From: Bacteroidetes bacterium CG2_30_33_31 | Lineage (GTDB): Bacteria; Bacteroidota; Bacteroidia; Bacteroidales; UBA1556 | Assembly (NCBI GenBank): GCA_001872625.1 | Contig: MNXP01000044.1 | Coordinates: 1 to 61,470 of the forward strand | Length of the DNA: 61,470 bases | Reading direction: 5' to 3' | Shown here: one piece after another, positions 18,140 to 27,371 of the stretch | Layout: each line of letters begins with the position of its first letter | How positions within the stretch are numbered: the stretch's first letter is position 1 | The notes under the pieces: model-generated | What the model saw: the letters and a program-made list of their open reading frames with translations, nothing else | Database searches by the model: none | Told to the model about the DNA's origin: nothing | Translations under genes and position numbers: made by a program

Positions 18140-19699
18140 ATGAGAAGGAAAACAGATTTTTTAGTTATTGGAACTGGCGTTGCTGGATTAAGTTACGCTC
18201 TAAAGGTTGCCGAACACGGAAACGTTGTTGTAGTGGCAAAATCTACTATCGATGAAGGTTCCACAAAATATGCTCAGGGTGGCATTGCTGCGGTAATGTA
18301 TAGCCCCGACACTTATGAAAAACACATAATTGATACCTTAGTTGCTGGTGACAGTCTTTGCAACGAGAAAATTGTTAGAATTACCATTACCGAATCTTCG
18401 GAAAGGGTGAAAGAGCTTGTAGAATGGGGCACTCGCTTCGATACCAATTTGGATGGCACTTTTAAATTAGGTAAAGAAGGTGGCCATTCCGAAAATAGAG
18501 TATTACATCGCAAAGACCAGACAGGAAAAGAAATTGAACGCGCTCTTGTTGAACAAGTTAGAACTCATAACAATATCACACTTTTAGAAAATCATTTTGC
18601 CGTAGATTTAATTACACAGCATCATTTAGGTATCGAAATTCCTCCTTTGGACGATAAAATTGAATGCTATGGCGCCTATCTAATGGATATTAAAACTGGA
18701 AAAATTGAGACTGTTTTATCGAAAATAACTCTTCTGGCCACTGGCGGCGTAGGAAATGTTTATGAATCAACAACGAATCCCATAATTGCTACTGGCGACG
18801 GAATTGCTATGGCTTATCGCGCAGGTGCTTTGATCGAAAATATGGAGTTTATTCAATTTCATCCAACAGCTCTATACAGTACAACCGAAAAACCAGCATT
18901 TCTAATTACTGAAGCTCTGCGCGGTTATGGGGCAAGGCTTAAAAACCATAAGGGCGAATATTTCATGAAAAATTATGATGAAAGAGCTGATCTTGCGCCG
19001 CGAGATATTGTGGCTCGTGCCATAGATTTGGAAATGAAAAATAGTGGAAAATACTTTGTGTGGCTCGATACCACTGTCTTAGATAAAAACGGTCTGATTG
19101 AAAATTTCCCTGGAATTTATGCTCGGTGTTTGAGCGTTGGCATAGATATTACTAAAGAGATGATTCCAGTTCGCCCCACTGCACACTACAGCTGTGGAGG
19201 AATAAAGGTCGATGAATACTCCAAAACTAATATCAAAAATTTATATGCCTCTGGTGAAGTTGCCTCAACAGGTCTTCACGGTGCTAATAGACTGGCATCA
19301 AACTCTTTGCTTGAAGCTTTGGTTTTTTCTCATCGTGCCTATATTGACTCACTTGCTAAGTTTAAATCTATTTATTTTAAAGATGATATCCCCGACTGGA
19401 ATGATGAAGGAACAGTGCTAAATGAAGAAATGATTTTGATAATTCAAAGTCTGAAGGAAGTTCAATCCATTATGAGTAATTATGTAGGAATTGTCAGGTC
19501 GAATTTGAGATTAAATAGAGCTTTAAATAGACTTGAATTAATCAATATCGAAACCGAAGATCTATTTAATAAATCAGTTCTAAATTTTGAACTTTGCGAA
19601 CTTAGAAATGTGATAAATGTAGCATATCTTATTATCAACATGGCTATTAACAGAAAGGAAAACCGCGGGCTTCATTATTCAATAGATTATGTAAAATAA
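18140..19699 (+). CDS. nadB: L-aspartate oxidase
   Basis: It oxidises L-aspartate to iminoaspartate, the first step of de novo NAD synthesis in bacteria. The 519-residue flavoprotein begins with the FAD dinucleotide-binding motif (VIGTGVAGLSYAL) and STKYAQGGIAA. Family motifs of the succinate dehydrogenase/NadB group follow: FIQFHPTALY, EALRGYGARL and RPTAHYSCGGI, then a C-terminal helical domain (RLNRALNRLE). Length and order match NadB. The partner enzymes NadA and NadC are not adjacent. A putative EamA transporter gene follows 34 bp downstream on the same strand. Confidence 0.96.
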   Translation: MRRKTDFLVIGTGVAGLSYALKVAEHGNVVVVAKSTIDEGSTKYAQGGIAAVMYSPDTYEKHIIDTLVAGDSLCNEKIVRITITESSERVKELVEWGTRFDTNLDGTFKLGKEGGHSENRVLHRKDQTGKEIERALVEQVRTHNNITLLENHFAVDLITQHHLGIEIPPLDDKIECYGAYLMDIKTGKIETVLSKITLLATGGVGNVYESTTNPIIATGDGIAMAYRAGALIENMEFIQFHPTALYSTTEKPAFLITEALRGYGARLKNHKGEYFMKNYDERADLAPRDIVARAIDLEMKNSGKYFVWLDTTVLDKNGLIENFPGIYARCLSVGIDITKEMIPVRPTAHYSCGGIKVDEYSKTNIKNLYASGEVASTGLHGANRLASNSLLEALVFSHRAYIDSLAKFKSIYFKDDIPDWNDEGTVLNEEMILIIQSLKEVQSIMSNYVGIVRSNLRLNRALNRLELINIETEDLFNKSVLNFELCELRNVINVAYLIINMAINRKENRGLHYSIDYVK

Positions 19700-19733
19700 A
19701 CAGAATGGCGTTTGTAGAAAAATTAACGACAAT

Positions 19734-20612
19734 TTGAAAAAGCAAAACAAAGCATATCTTTTTGCCTTAGGAGCTGTTGGTTTATGGTCCACAGTAGCCA
19801 CCGCTTTTAAAATTGCCCTTAATTCAGTGGATTTCATTCAGCTACTTTTTTATAGCACGCTAACCGCTTTTGTGGTTTTATTTGTAATAATTATTGCCGA
19901 AAACCGCCTCCAAGAAATAAAAAGTTTAAATATTCGCGCTTGGTCATTTTCCATTTTGCGTGGCTTTCTTAATCCTTTTCTTTATTACCTGATACTTTTC
20001 AAAGCTTATGACATTTTGCCTGCCAACGAAGCAATGAGTCTCAATTATACATGGCCAATAATGCTTGTTCTTTTGGCAGCACCAATTCTGAAGCAAAAAA
20101 TAAATGCTAAAGGTCTGTTAGCAATTATGATAAGTTTTCTTGGAGTGATGTTAATAGCCACAAAAGGGAGACTGTTTAGTTTTCATTTTGATAATCCTTT
20201 TGGCGATTTTTTAGCTATCTTTTCATCAATAATATGGGCACTTTTCTGGCTTAGCAATATGAAAAGTAAAGAAAGTGAAACGCTGAAATTGTTTCTTAGT
20301 TTTGGGTTCGGATTAATATTTATTACGCCAGTTTTGTTTATTTTTTCGAGTTTCAAATTGCCAAATTTTGAAAGTTTGATAGCTATAATTTATGTAGGTA
20401 TTGCCGAAATGGGCATTGCTTTTTATCTGTGGTTGAATGCTTTACAGCTTTCTGACAGAGCTGATAAAGTTAGCAAATTAATCTTTCTGTCGCCAGTAAT
20501 TTCGCTATTTATAATTTCGCTCGTGCTAAAGGAAAAAATTGGAATTTTTACTTTTGTTGGCTTGGCTTTTATTCTTACTGGCATTGCTTTAAAGGATAAA
20601 AAAGGTGCTTAA
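19734..20612 (+). CDS. EamA/DMT-family transporter
   Basis: This 292-residue protein has ten predicted membrane helices in two EamA repeats, the usual drug/metabolite transporter design. The substrate is unknown. The start is TTG at 19734. Just upstream, an ATG at 19705 opens a ten-codon frame (MAFVEKLTTI) whose TGA overlaps this TTG. Either translation re-initiates there, or the true ATG is in another frame because of one missing T in the short T run. It probably shares a transcript with nadB. Confidence 0.85.
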   Translation: MKKQNKAYLFALGAVGLWSTVATAFKIALNSVDFIQLLFYSTLTAFVVLFVIIIAENRLQEIKSLNIRAWSFSILRGFLNPFLYYLILFKAYDILPANEAMSLNYTWPIMLVLLAAPILKQKINAKGLLAIMISFLGVMLIATKGRLFSFHFDNPFGDFLAIFSSIIWALFWLSNMKSKESETLKLFLSFGFGLIFITPVLFIFSSFKLPNFESLIAIIYVGIAEMGIAFYLWLNALQLSDRADKVSKLIFLSPVISLFIISLVLKEKIGIFTFVGLAFILTGIALKDKKGA

Positions 20613-20713
20613 CAGATTTAAAATGAACTTCTTGATGAATTTGGTTTTATATGATTCCATCTTTCCATAGAGGTCATTTTTGTAATATTGAATTATAAAT
20701 TAAATTCTTAAAT

Positions 20714-21082
20714 GTGAAATCCATCTTAACAATTGGTTTATTGATTTTGTCCAACACTTTTATGACTCTTGCTTGGTATGGTCACCTGAAATTTGTTGAA
20801 TGGAAATGGTTTAGCAAATTAGGACTTTTGGCAATAATTTTTATTAGTTGGGGAATTGCGTTATTCGAATATTTCTTTCAAGTACCTGCTAATAGAATTG
20901 GTTTTAAAGCCAATGGAGGGCCATATTCATTAGTTCAACTAAAAGTAATACAGGAAGTTATCACACTCGTGGTTTTTGTAGCTTTTACACTTATTGCTTT
21001 TAAAACAGAAACTTTTAGAATGAATCATATTATTGGATTTATATTCTTAATCTTGGCAGTGTATTTTATGTTTAAGAAATAA
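20714..21082 (+). CDS. DUF486 (DMT-family) small membrane protein
   Basis: The 122-residue protein has four predicted helices and the conserved segments LSNTFMTLAWYGHLKF and FEYFFQVPANRIG of the DUF486 family, which is classed with small drug/metabolite transporters. Its function is unknown. The start is GTG at 20714; an ATG two bases earlier is immediately followed by TGA. The length is typical of the family. It converges on the DUF4249 gene. Confidence 0.85.
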   Translation: MKSILTIGLLILSNTFMTLAWYGHLKFVEWKWFSKLGLLAIIFISWGIALFEYFFQVPANRIGFKANGGPYSLVQLKVIQEVITLVVFVAFTLIAFKTETFRMNHIIGFIFLILAVYFMFKK

Positions 21083-21138
21083 ATTTGCTTTTTTATTAAT
21101 TTGAAATCACCTTTTATCTTTAATATTATTCTCAAATA

Positions 21139-21981
21139 TCAAGGTAAAATTGCTGAAATATAGCTTCTTGCAGAGGTGTTGAAATAACCTAAAGCCCCAT
21201 TATCGATATTGGTTTTTATATTTGCCGGTGGCCCACTAAATCCACCGCCAGACCATTGAGTTTCCAAGAAGAAGGAAATAATGTAATTGAAGTAATCCTC
21301 AGTAATTGCATTGGTTTCTACCATTAATATATCGCCAGCCTCGCCTTCTTCGATGAATCCCATTTCAAAATTAGAAAGATAATTTCCATTGCCCAATTGG
21401 TCGCTTGAAAATGTTATTTTTCCCAAAGTATCGGTTATCAACTTATTATTAATGTAATATCGCCACATATAAAAATCACCAGGAGTTGCAGGCTCTTGCG
21501 CAAAACCAAAAATTCGATAACCTTTGCGACCAAACATTGATACTTTGAGTGCATAAATGGAATCGATAATCAGATAATTTTTCATTTTTTCGGTGGCATG
21601 GTAAATTTCATTTGTGCCATCATTATTTATATCAACTCCCGAAATTGTCAAATGATAGTTAGCACCTTGTTTTCCTGCAAATTTTTTATCGGTGAAATAT
21701 TTGCCGGAGCCAATTGGTTGCTCGCTGTAACTATAAGAATTCGCACCATCGCTCACCGTAACGGAAGCCGATTTAATTGTAGGAGCCGATTGATTGTAAA
21801 AATATGATGTGCTTTGGGTTAAAGTTACCATCTGCTCAATGGAGTCGGTAGAAATATTTCCTTCCACCACTAAGCGCGTATTACTTTCATTGAGTTTTAA
21901 ATTAATCTTTTCGGTGCAGGAAGATAAAATACTGAGAGATATTATTAAAAATAAAAGAGTTATTGTATTTTTTGTTTTCAT
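21139..21981 (-). CDS. DUF4249 lipoprotein paired with TonB receptor
   Basis: This 280-residue protein has a lipoprotein signal ending in LSSC at residues 19-22, so it is likely anchored in the outer membrane. The domain that follows (EKINLKLNESNTRLVVEGNI) matches DUF4249, a Bacteroidota family almost always encoded next to a TonB-dependent receptor. By analogy with SusD it may help substrate capture, but that role is an inference. Its start is 4 bp after the receptor stop, so both come from one transcript. Confidence 0.88.
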   Translation of the reverse strand: MKTKNTITLLFLIISLSILSSCTEKINLKLNESNTRLVVEGNISTDSIEQMVTLTQSTSYFYNQSAPTIKSASVTVSDGANSYSYSEQPIGSGKYFTDKKFAGKQGANYHLTISGVDINNDGTNEIYHATEKMKNYLIIDSIYALKVSMFGRKGYRIFGFAQEPATPGDFYMWRYYINNKLITDTLGKITFSSDQLGNGNYLSNFEMGFIEEGEAGDILMVETNAITEDYFNYIISFFLETQWSGGGFSGPPANIKTNIDNGALGYFNTSARSYISAILP

Positions 21982-21985
21982 TTTA

Positions 21986-24343
21986 TTAAAAATTAAAATT
22001 GAAAGTTATGGAAGGAATAATGCCAAATAAATAAGTTTTTATGGCTTCAGTTTCATTTGGATTTGTTTTAGATGGTTCAAAACTTATGCTGTAAGTATTG
22101 TGTTGGTTGTAAACATTATAAATTGAAAAAACCCATGAATGATGCCATTTTCTCGCAGGCAGTGGCTTTTCTTTAATGGTAAAACCAAGGTCGAGACGGT
22201 GGTAATCGGGAAGTCGAAAATCATTTCTATCTGAATAAACTGGGGCAATAACATTTCCGTAGGTAAATCTGCCTGTTGGAAAAGTCGCGGTGGAACCTGA
22301 TGAATAAATCCAAGAAGCTGAGGCATTCATCCTTTCGTTAAAATCGTAGCTCAGCACCACAGCTACATCATTAGGTTTGTCGAATGGGGAGCGGTATGGT
22401 TTCCCATCATTTATGTCGGCAAAATATCTCATCGATTTGGAGAGGGTGTAGGAAATCCAGCCTGTAAGTTTGCCGGTATTTTTTCTTATAAATAGTTCAA
22501 GACCATAAGCTTCGCCTATTCCGTAGCGCAATTCACCTTCTAATTTTGGATTCATGAGTAACTGTGCATGGTCTTTAAAATCTATCTGATTGTACATTTT
22601 TTTGTAGAAAACTTCTGCCGAAGTCTCAATCATTCCATTCAAGAAATTTCTAAAATATCCTAATGCTCCTTGATCGGCATATTGTGGTTTTACATTAGGA
22701 CTTGCTGGAAACCAAATAGATAGCGGATTTCCAACAGTGGAGTTTGATGCCAATTGAATAAACTGCATATTGCGCGAATAGCTTGCTTTTATCGATGAGA
22801 CTTCGCTAATGACAAAAGTCAAACTCACACGAGGTTCAAGTCCGTCATAAGTGTTGTAAATATTATTTCTGCCGTAAACCGTAGAGTCGATAGATTTGAA
22901 ATTTTCATCAAAATTATATACTGTCGAAGGGCCAATATTTTGGAAAATGGTATATCTTAATCCATAATTTAAACTCAGTAGGCTTCCAAGTTTTTGTTCG
23001 TTTTGTATGTATCCTCCGTATTCAAGTCCTTGCGAATTAGGAATTTTAATTTCATTACTGGCATTGCCTTCAGTGGTAGCCGTTATCAATCCTGGATAAA
23101 ATTGATGATATGATGTAAAAATTCCAAATTTAATGGTGTTGTCAGGATTCAAGAAATAACCATAATCATTTTTCAAGGAGTAATTAGTCATTCGTGATAT
23201 CCAAGTAAAAGATTGCGATTGGCTATTGCCACCCAAAGAATAATTATAATCGGAGCGCAATAGAGTGAAGTTTGAAAATAGTTTATTGCTAAAAAGATGA
23301 TTCCATCTTACTGTGGCAGTGTTATTTCCCCAATCTAAACCAAAATTGACACCGTTGGCCATTTTTATTACATCTCTTCCAAAATATCCTGAAGCATAAA
23401 TTCTATTTTTATCGTTTATATCGGCGTTAACTTTGAAATTAAAATCGTAGAAATAGAGCTTATTATTGCGCAAATCCTTATTAGGGGCAAGTGGTAGAAA
23501 AATATCTGCATAAGAGCGGCGGCCTGCAATAAGAAATGAAGATTTACTTTTAACAAGCGGCCCTTCAATTAGTAATCTGCTGGAAATGAGTCCTAAACCT
23601 CCAGTTACTCCATAATTTTTATTGTTTCCTTCTTTCTGGTGAACATCTAAAAGAGATGACAAGCGACCACCATAAGCCGCAGGCATATCACCTTTGTAAA
23701 GTTTCAAATCTTTGACGGCATCATTATTAAAAATCGAGAAAAATCCCATCAAATGAGATGCATTAAATATTTGGGCTTCATCCATTAAAATCAAGTTTTG
23801 GTCGGTACCACCACCACGCACGCTATAGCCTGTGCTTCCTTCTCCAGTGGAAATAACTCCAGGCAGAAGTTGAATGGTTTTCAGAATATCTATCTCTCCC
23901 ATAAATGCTGGAATTTTTTTAATCGTTTGGATATCCATTTTCACAACTCCCATCTCGGTTGAACGCACATTTTCGTTTTTTGCTTTTGCTGTAATTTCTA
24001 CTTCATCTAAATTTTTTGCTGAAGAAATCAAATCAATATTAATTTTTAAATTTTTGTCGAGAACCACCGACCTATTCACGTCGAGATATCCAACATATCT
24101 GTAAATAAGAGTGTAATTTCCTTTTGGCAGCGTGATTGAATAGAAACCGTATGCATTTGAGAGTGTACCATTATTTATTTCTGGGATATAAATTGTGGCT
24201 CCTGCTAATTTTTCACCATTGGCTTTATCTATGATTGTACCGCTGATTGTAAGCTTATTTGCTTCAGTATCAACGCCTCCAGCTTGTAAAAGTTTCGAGC
24301 AAATAACAAAAAATATTATGCTCAAATATTTTATATAATACAT
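21986..24343 (-). CDS. TonB-dependent outer membrane receptor with CarboxypepD_reg-like domain
   Basis: This 785-residue protein has a signal peptide and then a carboxypeptidase regulatory-like (CarbopepD_reg_2) domain at about 31-110 (ISGTIIDKANGEKLAGATIY). The plug domain follows at about 130-230 (QLLPGVISTGEGSTGYSVRGGG), and the rest is a 22-strand beta-barrel ending in a terminal aromatic residue (FNFNF). It imports an unknown ligand, driven by TonB with an ExbB/ExbD motor such as the one at 53.9-56.3 kb. No clear promoter match was found in the 268 bp upstream. The plug begins with DIDIL-type motifs of the non-SusC group, and the partner is DUF4249 instead of SusD. Confidence 0.92.
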   Translation of the reverse strand: MYYIKYLSIIFFVICSKLLQAGGVDTEANKLTISGTIIDKANGEKLAGATIYIPEINNGTLSNAYGFYSITLPKGNYTLIYRYVGYLDVNRSVVLDKNLKINIDLISSAKNLDEVEITAKAKNENVRSTEMGVVKMDIQTIKKIPAFMGEIDILKTIQLLPGVISTGEGSTGYSVRGGGTDQNLILMDEAQIFNASHLMGFFSIFNNDAVKDLKLYKGDMPAAYGGRLSSLLDVHQKEGNNKNYGVTGGLGLISSRLLIEGPLVKSKSSFLIAGRRSYADIFLPLAPNKDLRNNKLYFYDFNFKVNADINDKNRIYASGYFGRDVIKMANGVNFGLDWGNNTATVRWNHLFSNKLFSNFTLLRSDYNYSLGGNSQSQSFTWISRMTNYSLKNDYGYFLNPDNTIKFGIFTSYHQFYPGLITATTEGNASNEIKIPNSQGLEYGGYIQNEQKLGSLLSLNYGLRYTIFQNIGPSTVYNFDENFKSIDSTVYGRNNIYNTYDGLEPRVSLTFVISEVSSIKASYSRNMQFIQLASNSTVGNPLSIWFPASPNVKPQYADQGALGYFRNFLNGMIETSAEVFYKKMYNQIDFKDHAQLLMNPKLEGELRYGIGEAYGLELFIRKNTGKLTGWISYTLSKSMRYFADINDGKPYRSPFDKPNDVAVVLSYDFNERMNASASWIYSSGSTATFPTGRFTYGNVIAPVYSDRNDFRLPDYHRLDLGFTIKEKPLPARKWHHSWVFSIYNVYNQHNTYSISFEPSKTNPNETEAIKTYLFGIIPSITFNFNF

Positions 24344-24611
24344 AATTTGAATTCAATTGGATGTAGATTTTTAAAGATGCAATTTTCAACATTTTATTGC
24401 TCATAAAGTGATTTTTGATTGTTAAAAAAACCAAAAACTAATTTAAAACATTTAGGAAGAGCATTTATTTTAAAAGCATCATTTATAATTGAGTAATTGT
24501 TTTAAATAAAAACTCTAAAGCTCAAAAAACTTATCCTATTTTAAAAACGCACTCTAATTGCGTAAAAAAAATAAAAGCCTTATAAATTTATAAGGCTTTA
24601 TTTAATTTAGT
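24344..24611. other. Gene-free AT-rich stretch upstream of the TonB receptor
   Basis: It contains only the terminator of the tRNA-Gln gene (24564-24599). I see no ORF of coding character and no TAnnTTTG element facing the receptor. Confidence 0.6.
24564..24599 (-). terminator. Intrinsic terminator of tRNA-Gln
   Basis: A perfect 26-bp palindrome (13-bp arms, AAAGCCTTATAAA) lies at 24574-24599. On the minus strand it is followed by TTTTATTTTTTTT. Confidence 0.85.
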
Positions 24612-24683
24612 TGCCCGACCAGGTCTCGAACCTGGACTCTTCTGAACCAGAATCAGACGTGTTGCCAATTACACCATCAGGCA
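24612..24683 (-). tRNA. tRNA-Gln (anticodon CTG)
   Basis: A 72-nt cloverleaf reads on the minus strand. The acceptor stem is TGCCTGA/TCGGGCA (one T-G pair), the anticodon stem TCTGA/TCAGA with loop TTCTGGT gives anticodon CTG, and the T arm is CCAGG-TTCGAGA-CCTGG. CCA is not encoded. A promoter TAAATTTG lies 11 bp upstream and a terminator downstream. Confidence 0.95.
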
Positions 24684-24693
24684 TTAATGGCGG

Positions 24694-24701
24694 CAAATTT
24701 A
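24694..24701 (-). promoter_or_regulatory. Bacteroidota -7 promoter element (TAAATTTG) for tRNA-Gln
   Basis: Minus-strand match followed by CCGCC, ending 10 bp before the mature tRNA 5' end. Confidence 0.6.
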
Positions 24702-24809
24702 GAAAAATATTTTCTATTAAGATTAAAAATTTGAGTTTTTCCAAATTTAATTTTTTTTCTAATTTAAATTCAATATTCATAAGATTTTGGATTGATTTTT
24801 AGATTTGTT

Positions 24810-24817
24810 TAGTTTTG
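24810..24817 (+). promoter_or_regulatory. Bacteroidota -7 promoter element (TAGTTTTG)
   Basis: It ends 23 bp before the ATG at 24841. A second match, TAGATTTG, lies at 24800-24807. Its position argues against an upstream TTG start for the dehydrogenase. Confidence 0.45.
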
Positions 24818-24840
24818 CCAACAATTCAAATGAATCACCA

Positions 24841-25788
24841 ATGCTAAAGAAAGTACTTTTTATAGATACCACACATCCAGTGCTCCCAAGGATTTTGGAG
24901 GAAAATGGCTTTGAATGTCATTATTTTCTAAGTAATAATTTAGAAGATTTAAAAAAAATTATAGGCGATTTCCAAGCAATTATAGTAAGAAGCAAATTTA
25001 CTTTCGATATGGAATTGTTGAGCTGCTGCACAAATCTTAAATGTATTGGGCGAGTGGGTGCTGGCATGGAAAATATCAATGTCGAATTTGCAGAAAATCG
25101 AGGTATTAAATGTTTAAATGCTCCCCAAGGCAATCGAGATGCTGTGGGCGAACATGCCTTAGGAATGCTTTTGAATTTGTTCAACAATATTAATGTAGCT
25201 GATGCTGAAGTACGCTCTGGAATATGGAAAAGAGAAGAAAATAGAGGCTACGAAATAAATGGTAAAACTGTGGCAATAATCGGTTATGGAAACATGGGAT
25301 CTTCTTTTGCTAAAAAACTACTTGGTTTTGAAGCAAAAATTATTGCTTATGATAAATATAAATCTGGTTTTGGTGATGATAATGTTAGTGAAGTTAGTAT
25401 GCAAGAAGTTTTTAATCAAGCAGATATTGTAAGTTTGCACCTTCCATTGACAGAAGAAACAAAATTCTTAGTGAACAAATCGTGGATTGAGAAATTTCAG
25501 AAAGAAATTACTCTGATAAATACTTCACGCGGGAAAATCGTTCAAACTTCGGCGCTTGTAAATGCTATGAAATCATCAAAAATTTTTGGTGCATGCCTCG
25601 ATGTACTTGAGTATGAAAAAACAAGCTTTGAAAACTTATTTATGAATAATTTTCCCACAGAATTCCAATATTTAATAAATTCTAAGAGAGTGGTACTTTC
25701 GCCACACATAGCAGGCTGGACTTATGAATCAAACATTAAGCTGGCTAAGATTATTGCCAAAAAAATTGTTGCTGTTTTGAAACAATAA
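24841..25788 (+). CDS. D-isomer-specific 2-hydroxyacid dehydrogenase (SerA-like)
   Basis: This 315-residue NAD-dependent dehydrogenase of the D-3-phosphoglycerate dehydrogenase family has an N-terminal substrate domain with GRVGAGMENI and the Rossmann motif GYGNMG. The catalytic elements are arginine in INTSRGKI, glutamate in LDVLEYEK and histidine in SPHIAGW. It has no C-terminal ACT domain, like the short SerA forms. The role in serine synthesis is likely but other 2-hydroxyacids are possible, since no serC or serB is adjacent. The ATG at 24841 was chosen over TTG 24805 because two promoter elements overlap the latter. The O-antigen ligase-like gene follows after 41 bp. Confidence 0.9.
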   Translation: MLKKVLFIDTTHPVLPRILEENGFECHYFLSNNLEDLKKIIGDFQAIIVRSKFTFDMELLSCCTNLKCIGRVGAGMENINVEFAENRGIKCLNAPQGNRDAVGEHALGMLLNLFNNINVADAEVRSGIWKREENRGYEINGKTVAIIGYGNMGSSFAKKLLGFEAKIIAYDKYKSGFGDDNVSEVSMQEVFNQADIVSLHLPLTEETKFLVNKSWIEKFQKEITLINTSRGKIVQTSALVNAMKSSKIFGACLDVLEYEKTSFENLFMNNFPTEFQYLINSKRVVLSPHIAGWTYESNIKLAKIIAKKIVAVLKQ

Positions 25789-25829
25789 TTGAGGAAGTTT
25801 TTAGTTTATCATTCAACAATTTGACCTCC

Positions 25830-27371
25830 ATGCTAAGGGAAAGAATACACCTTTTGGGAATAATTTTGCTCGTCATTGGTCTTCCATTTTCGCGGGCTTT
25901 TGTTAGCATAAGTTATGTAATAATTATTACAAATTGGTTGTTAGACAAAAATATATTCAAAAAATTTGGAGATTTTTTCAAAAACTCACCCGCTCTAATT
26001 CTCACATCTATTTATTTTATTCACTTGTTGGGATTGCTTTATACTTCTGATTTCAGCTATGCTTGGCTCGAAGTTCGTACAAAAATTCCTATATTAATTC
26101 TGCCATTGGTTTTCAGCACAAGCAAGCTTATAGAAAAAAAAGAATTTATTTTTATTGTGATAATATTTTGTCTCGCGGTGGTTGCTTCCTTTGGCAGCGC
26201 CATCTATTTCTTTTTTGCCCATTCCTACATCGACACCCGAGATGCATTCCATTTTGTATCGCATATCAGACTTGCACAGATGGCCATAATTGCCGTATCA
26301 ATATTTCTATGGGTAATTTTTGCCAAGAAAATCAATATTCAATGGTGGGTAAAAATATTATTTTTGATTTTATCATTGTTTTTGATATGGGCAATAGTAA
26401 TATTAGAAGTGATGAGTGGTTTGCTAATTATCATCATAACTTTGGTAGTAACTTCAATATTTTATTTGTTCAAAACGCCTAACATCAATAGGCTTCTAAG
26501 TGCCTTAATAATTGCTATTGTTTTGATATCTTTCAGCATTTACCTTGCTATAACAATAAAAAATTATAATACTCCAAAAGATTATGCGAAAAATAATGGG
26601 CTTACTTTTTATGGCAATAAATATGACAATTTTATTTCAGATTACCCAATTGAGAGCGGCAGTTTTATAGGCAAAGATGTTTGTTTTTCGGAAATGAAAC
26701 AATGCTGGAATCAACGTTCAGAATTAGCTTTCGACAGCATAGATATGCATGGCAATCCCGTGAAATTTACTTTGTTGCGATTTTTAAATTCTAAGCATTT
26801 GACGAAAGATTTTAAAGGAGTGTGGAAACTTTCTAAAAAAGAAATTAGCTTTATCGAAAAAGGTTTTGCCAATGTGGAATATACCAATAAATTCAGTTTA
26901 AAGAAGAGAATTTATAAGCTTTTGTGGGAGTATAACATCTTCAAAAAAGAAAATTATATTGATGAAAGCAGCGCGGTAAAAAGATTGTTTTTGTGGGAAA
27001 CCGGATTGCATTTAGTGGCAGAGAAACCTTGGTTTGGTGTAGGTACTGGTGATGTAAAAAACTGTTTTGCTGATGAGCTTATCAAAGAAAAATCTTCACT
27101 TTCAGAAGATCATTTAAGAGCTCATAACCAGTTTATTAGCATAGCTATTGCATTTGGTATTCCTGGCTTTTTGTGGTTCTTATTTGCTATTTTTTATCCA
27201 TTTATCAAAAAGCACTCTTACGATTTTTTATTCATGATATTCTTTATAAGTTATCTCAGTTCAATGTTATGGGAAGATAGTTTAGAAACTCAAATTGGAG
27301 TTACAATTTTTGCTTTTTTTTATCCTTTTTACTTATTTATGAACCCATATCTAAACAAAAAACTTCCTTAA
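25830..27371 (+). CDS. O-antigen ligase/polymerase-like membrane protein (Wzy_C type)
   Basis: This 513-residue protein has about twelve membrane helices and a large extracytoplasmic loop at about residues 250-380. The segment before the later helices, LFLWETGLHLVAEKPWFGVGTGD, and the HNQFISIAIAFGIPG motif, are characteristic of the O-antigen ligase/Wzy_C family, which joins or polymerises surface sugars. The specific glycan is unknown. ATG 25830 is preferred to TTG 25821. Its 3' end overlaps the convergent histidine kinase gene by 21 bp. Nearby rfbB and galE support a cell-surface sugar role, though on the other strand. Confidence 0.82.
   Translation: MLRERIHLLGIILLVIGLPFSRAFVSISYVIIITNWLLDKNIFKKFGDFFKNSPALILTSIYFIHLLGLLYTSDFSYAWLEVRTKIPILILPLVFSTSKLIEKKEFIFIVIIFCLAVVASFGSAIYFFFAHSYIDTRDAFHFVSHIRLAQMAIIAVSIFLWVIFAKKINIQWWVKILFLILSLFLIWAIVILEVMSGLLIIIITLVVTSIFYLFKTPNINRLLSALIIAIVLISFSIYLAITIKNYNTPKDYAKNNGLTFYGNKYDNFISDYPIESGSFIGKDVCFSEMKQCWNQRSELAFDSIDMHGNPVKFTLLRFLNSKHLTKDFKGVWKLSKKEISFIEKGFANVEYTNKFSLKKRIYKLLWEYNIFKKENYIDESSAVKRLFLWETGLHLVAEKPWFGVGTGDVKNCFADELIKEKSSLSEDHLRAHNQFISIAIAFGIPGFLWFLFAIFYPFIKKHSYDFLFMIFFISYLSSMLWEDSLETQIGVTIFAFFYPFYLFMNPYLNKKLP

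Noticed and set aside
24805..24840. TTG start for the 2-hydroxyacid dehydrogenase
   Set aside because: Two promoter words overlap it and the homologous region begins at MLKKVLF (24841).
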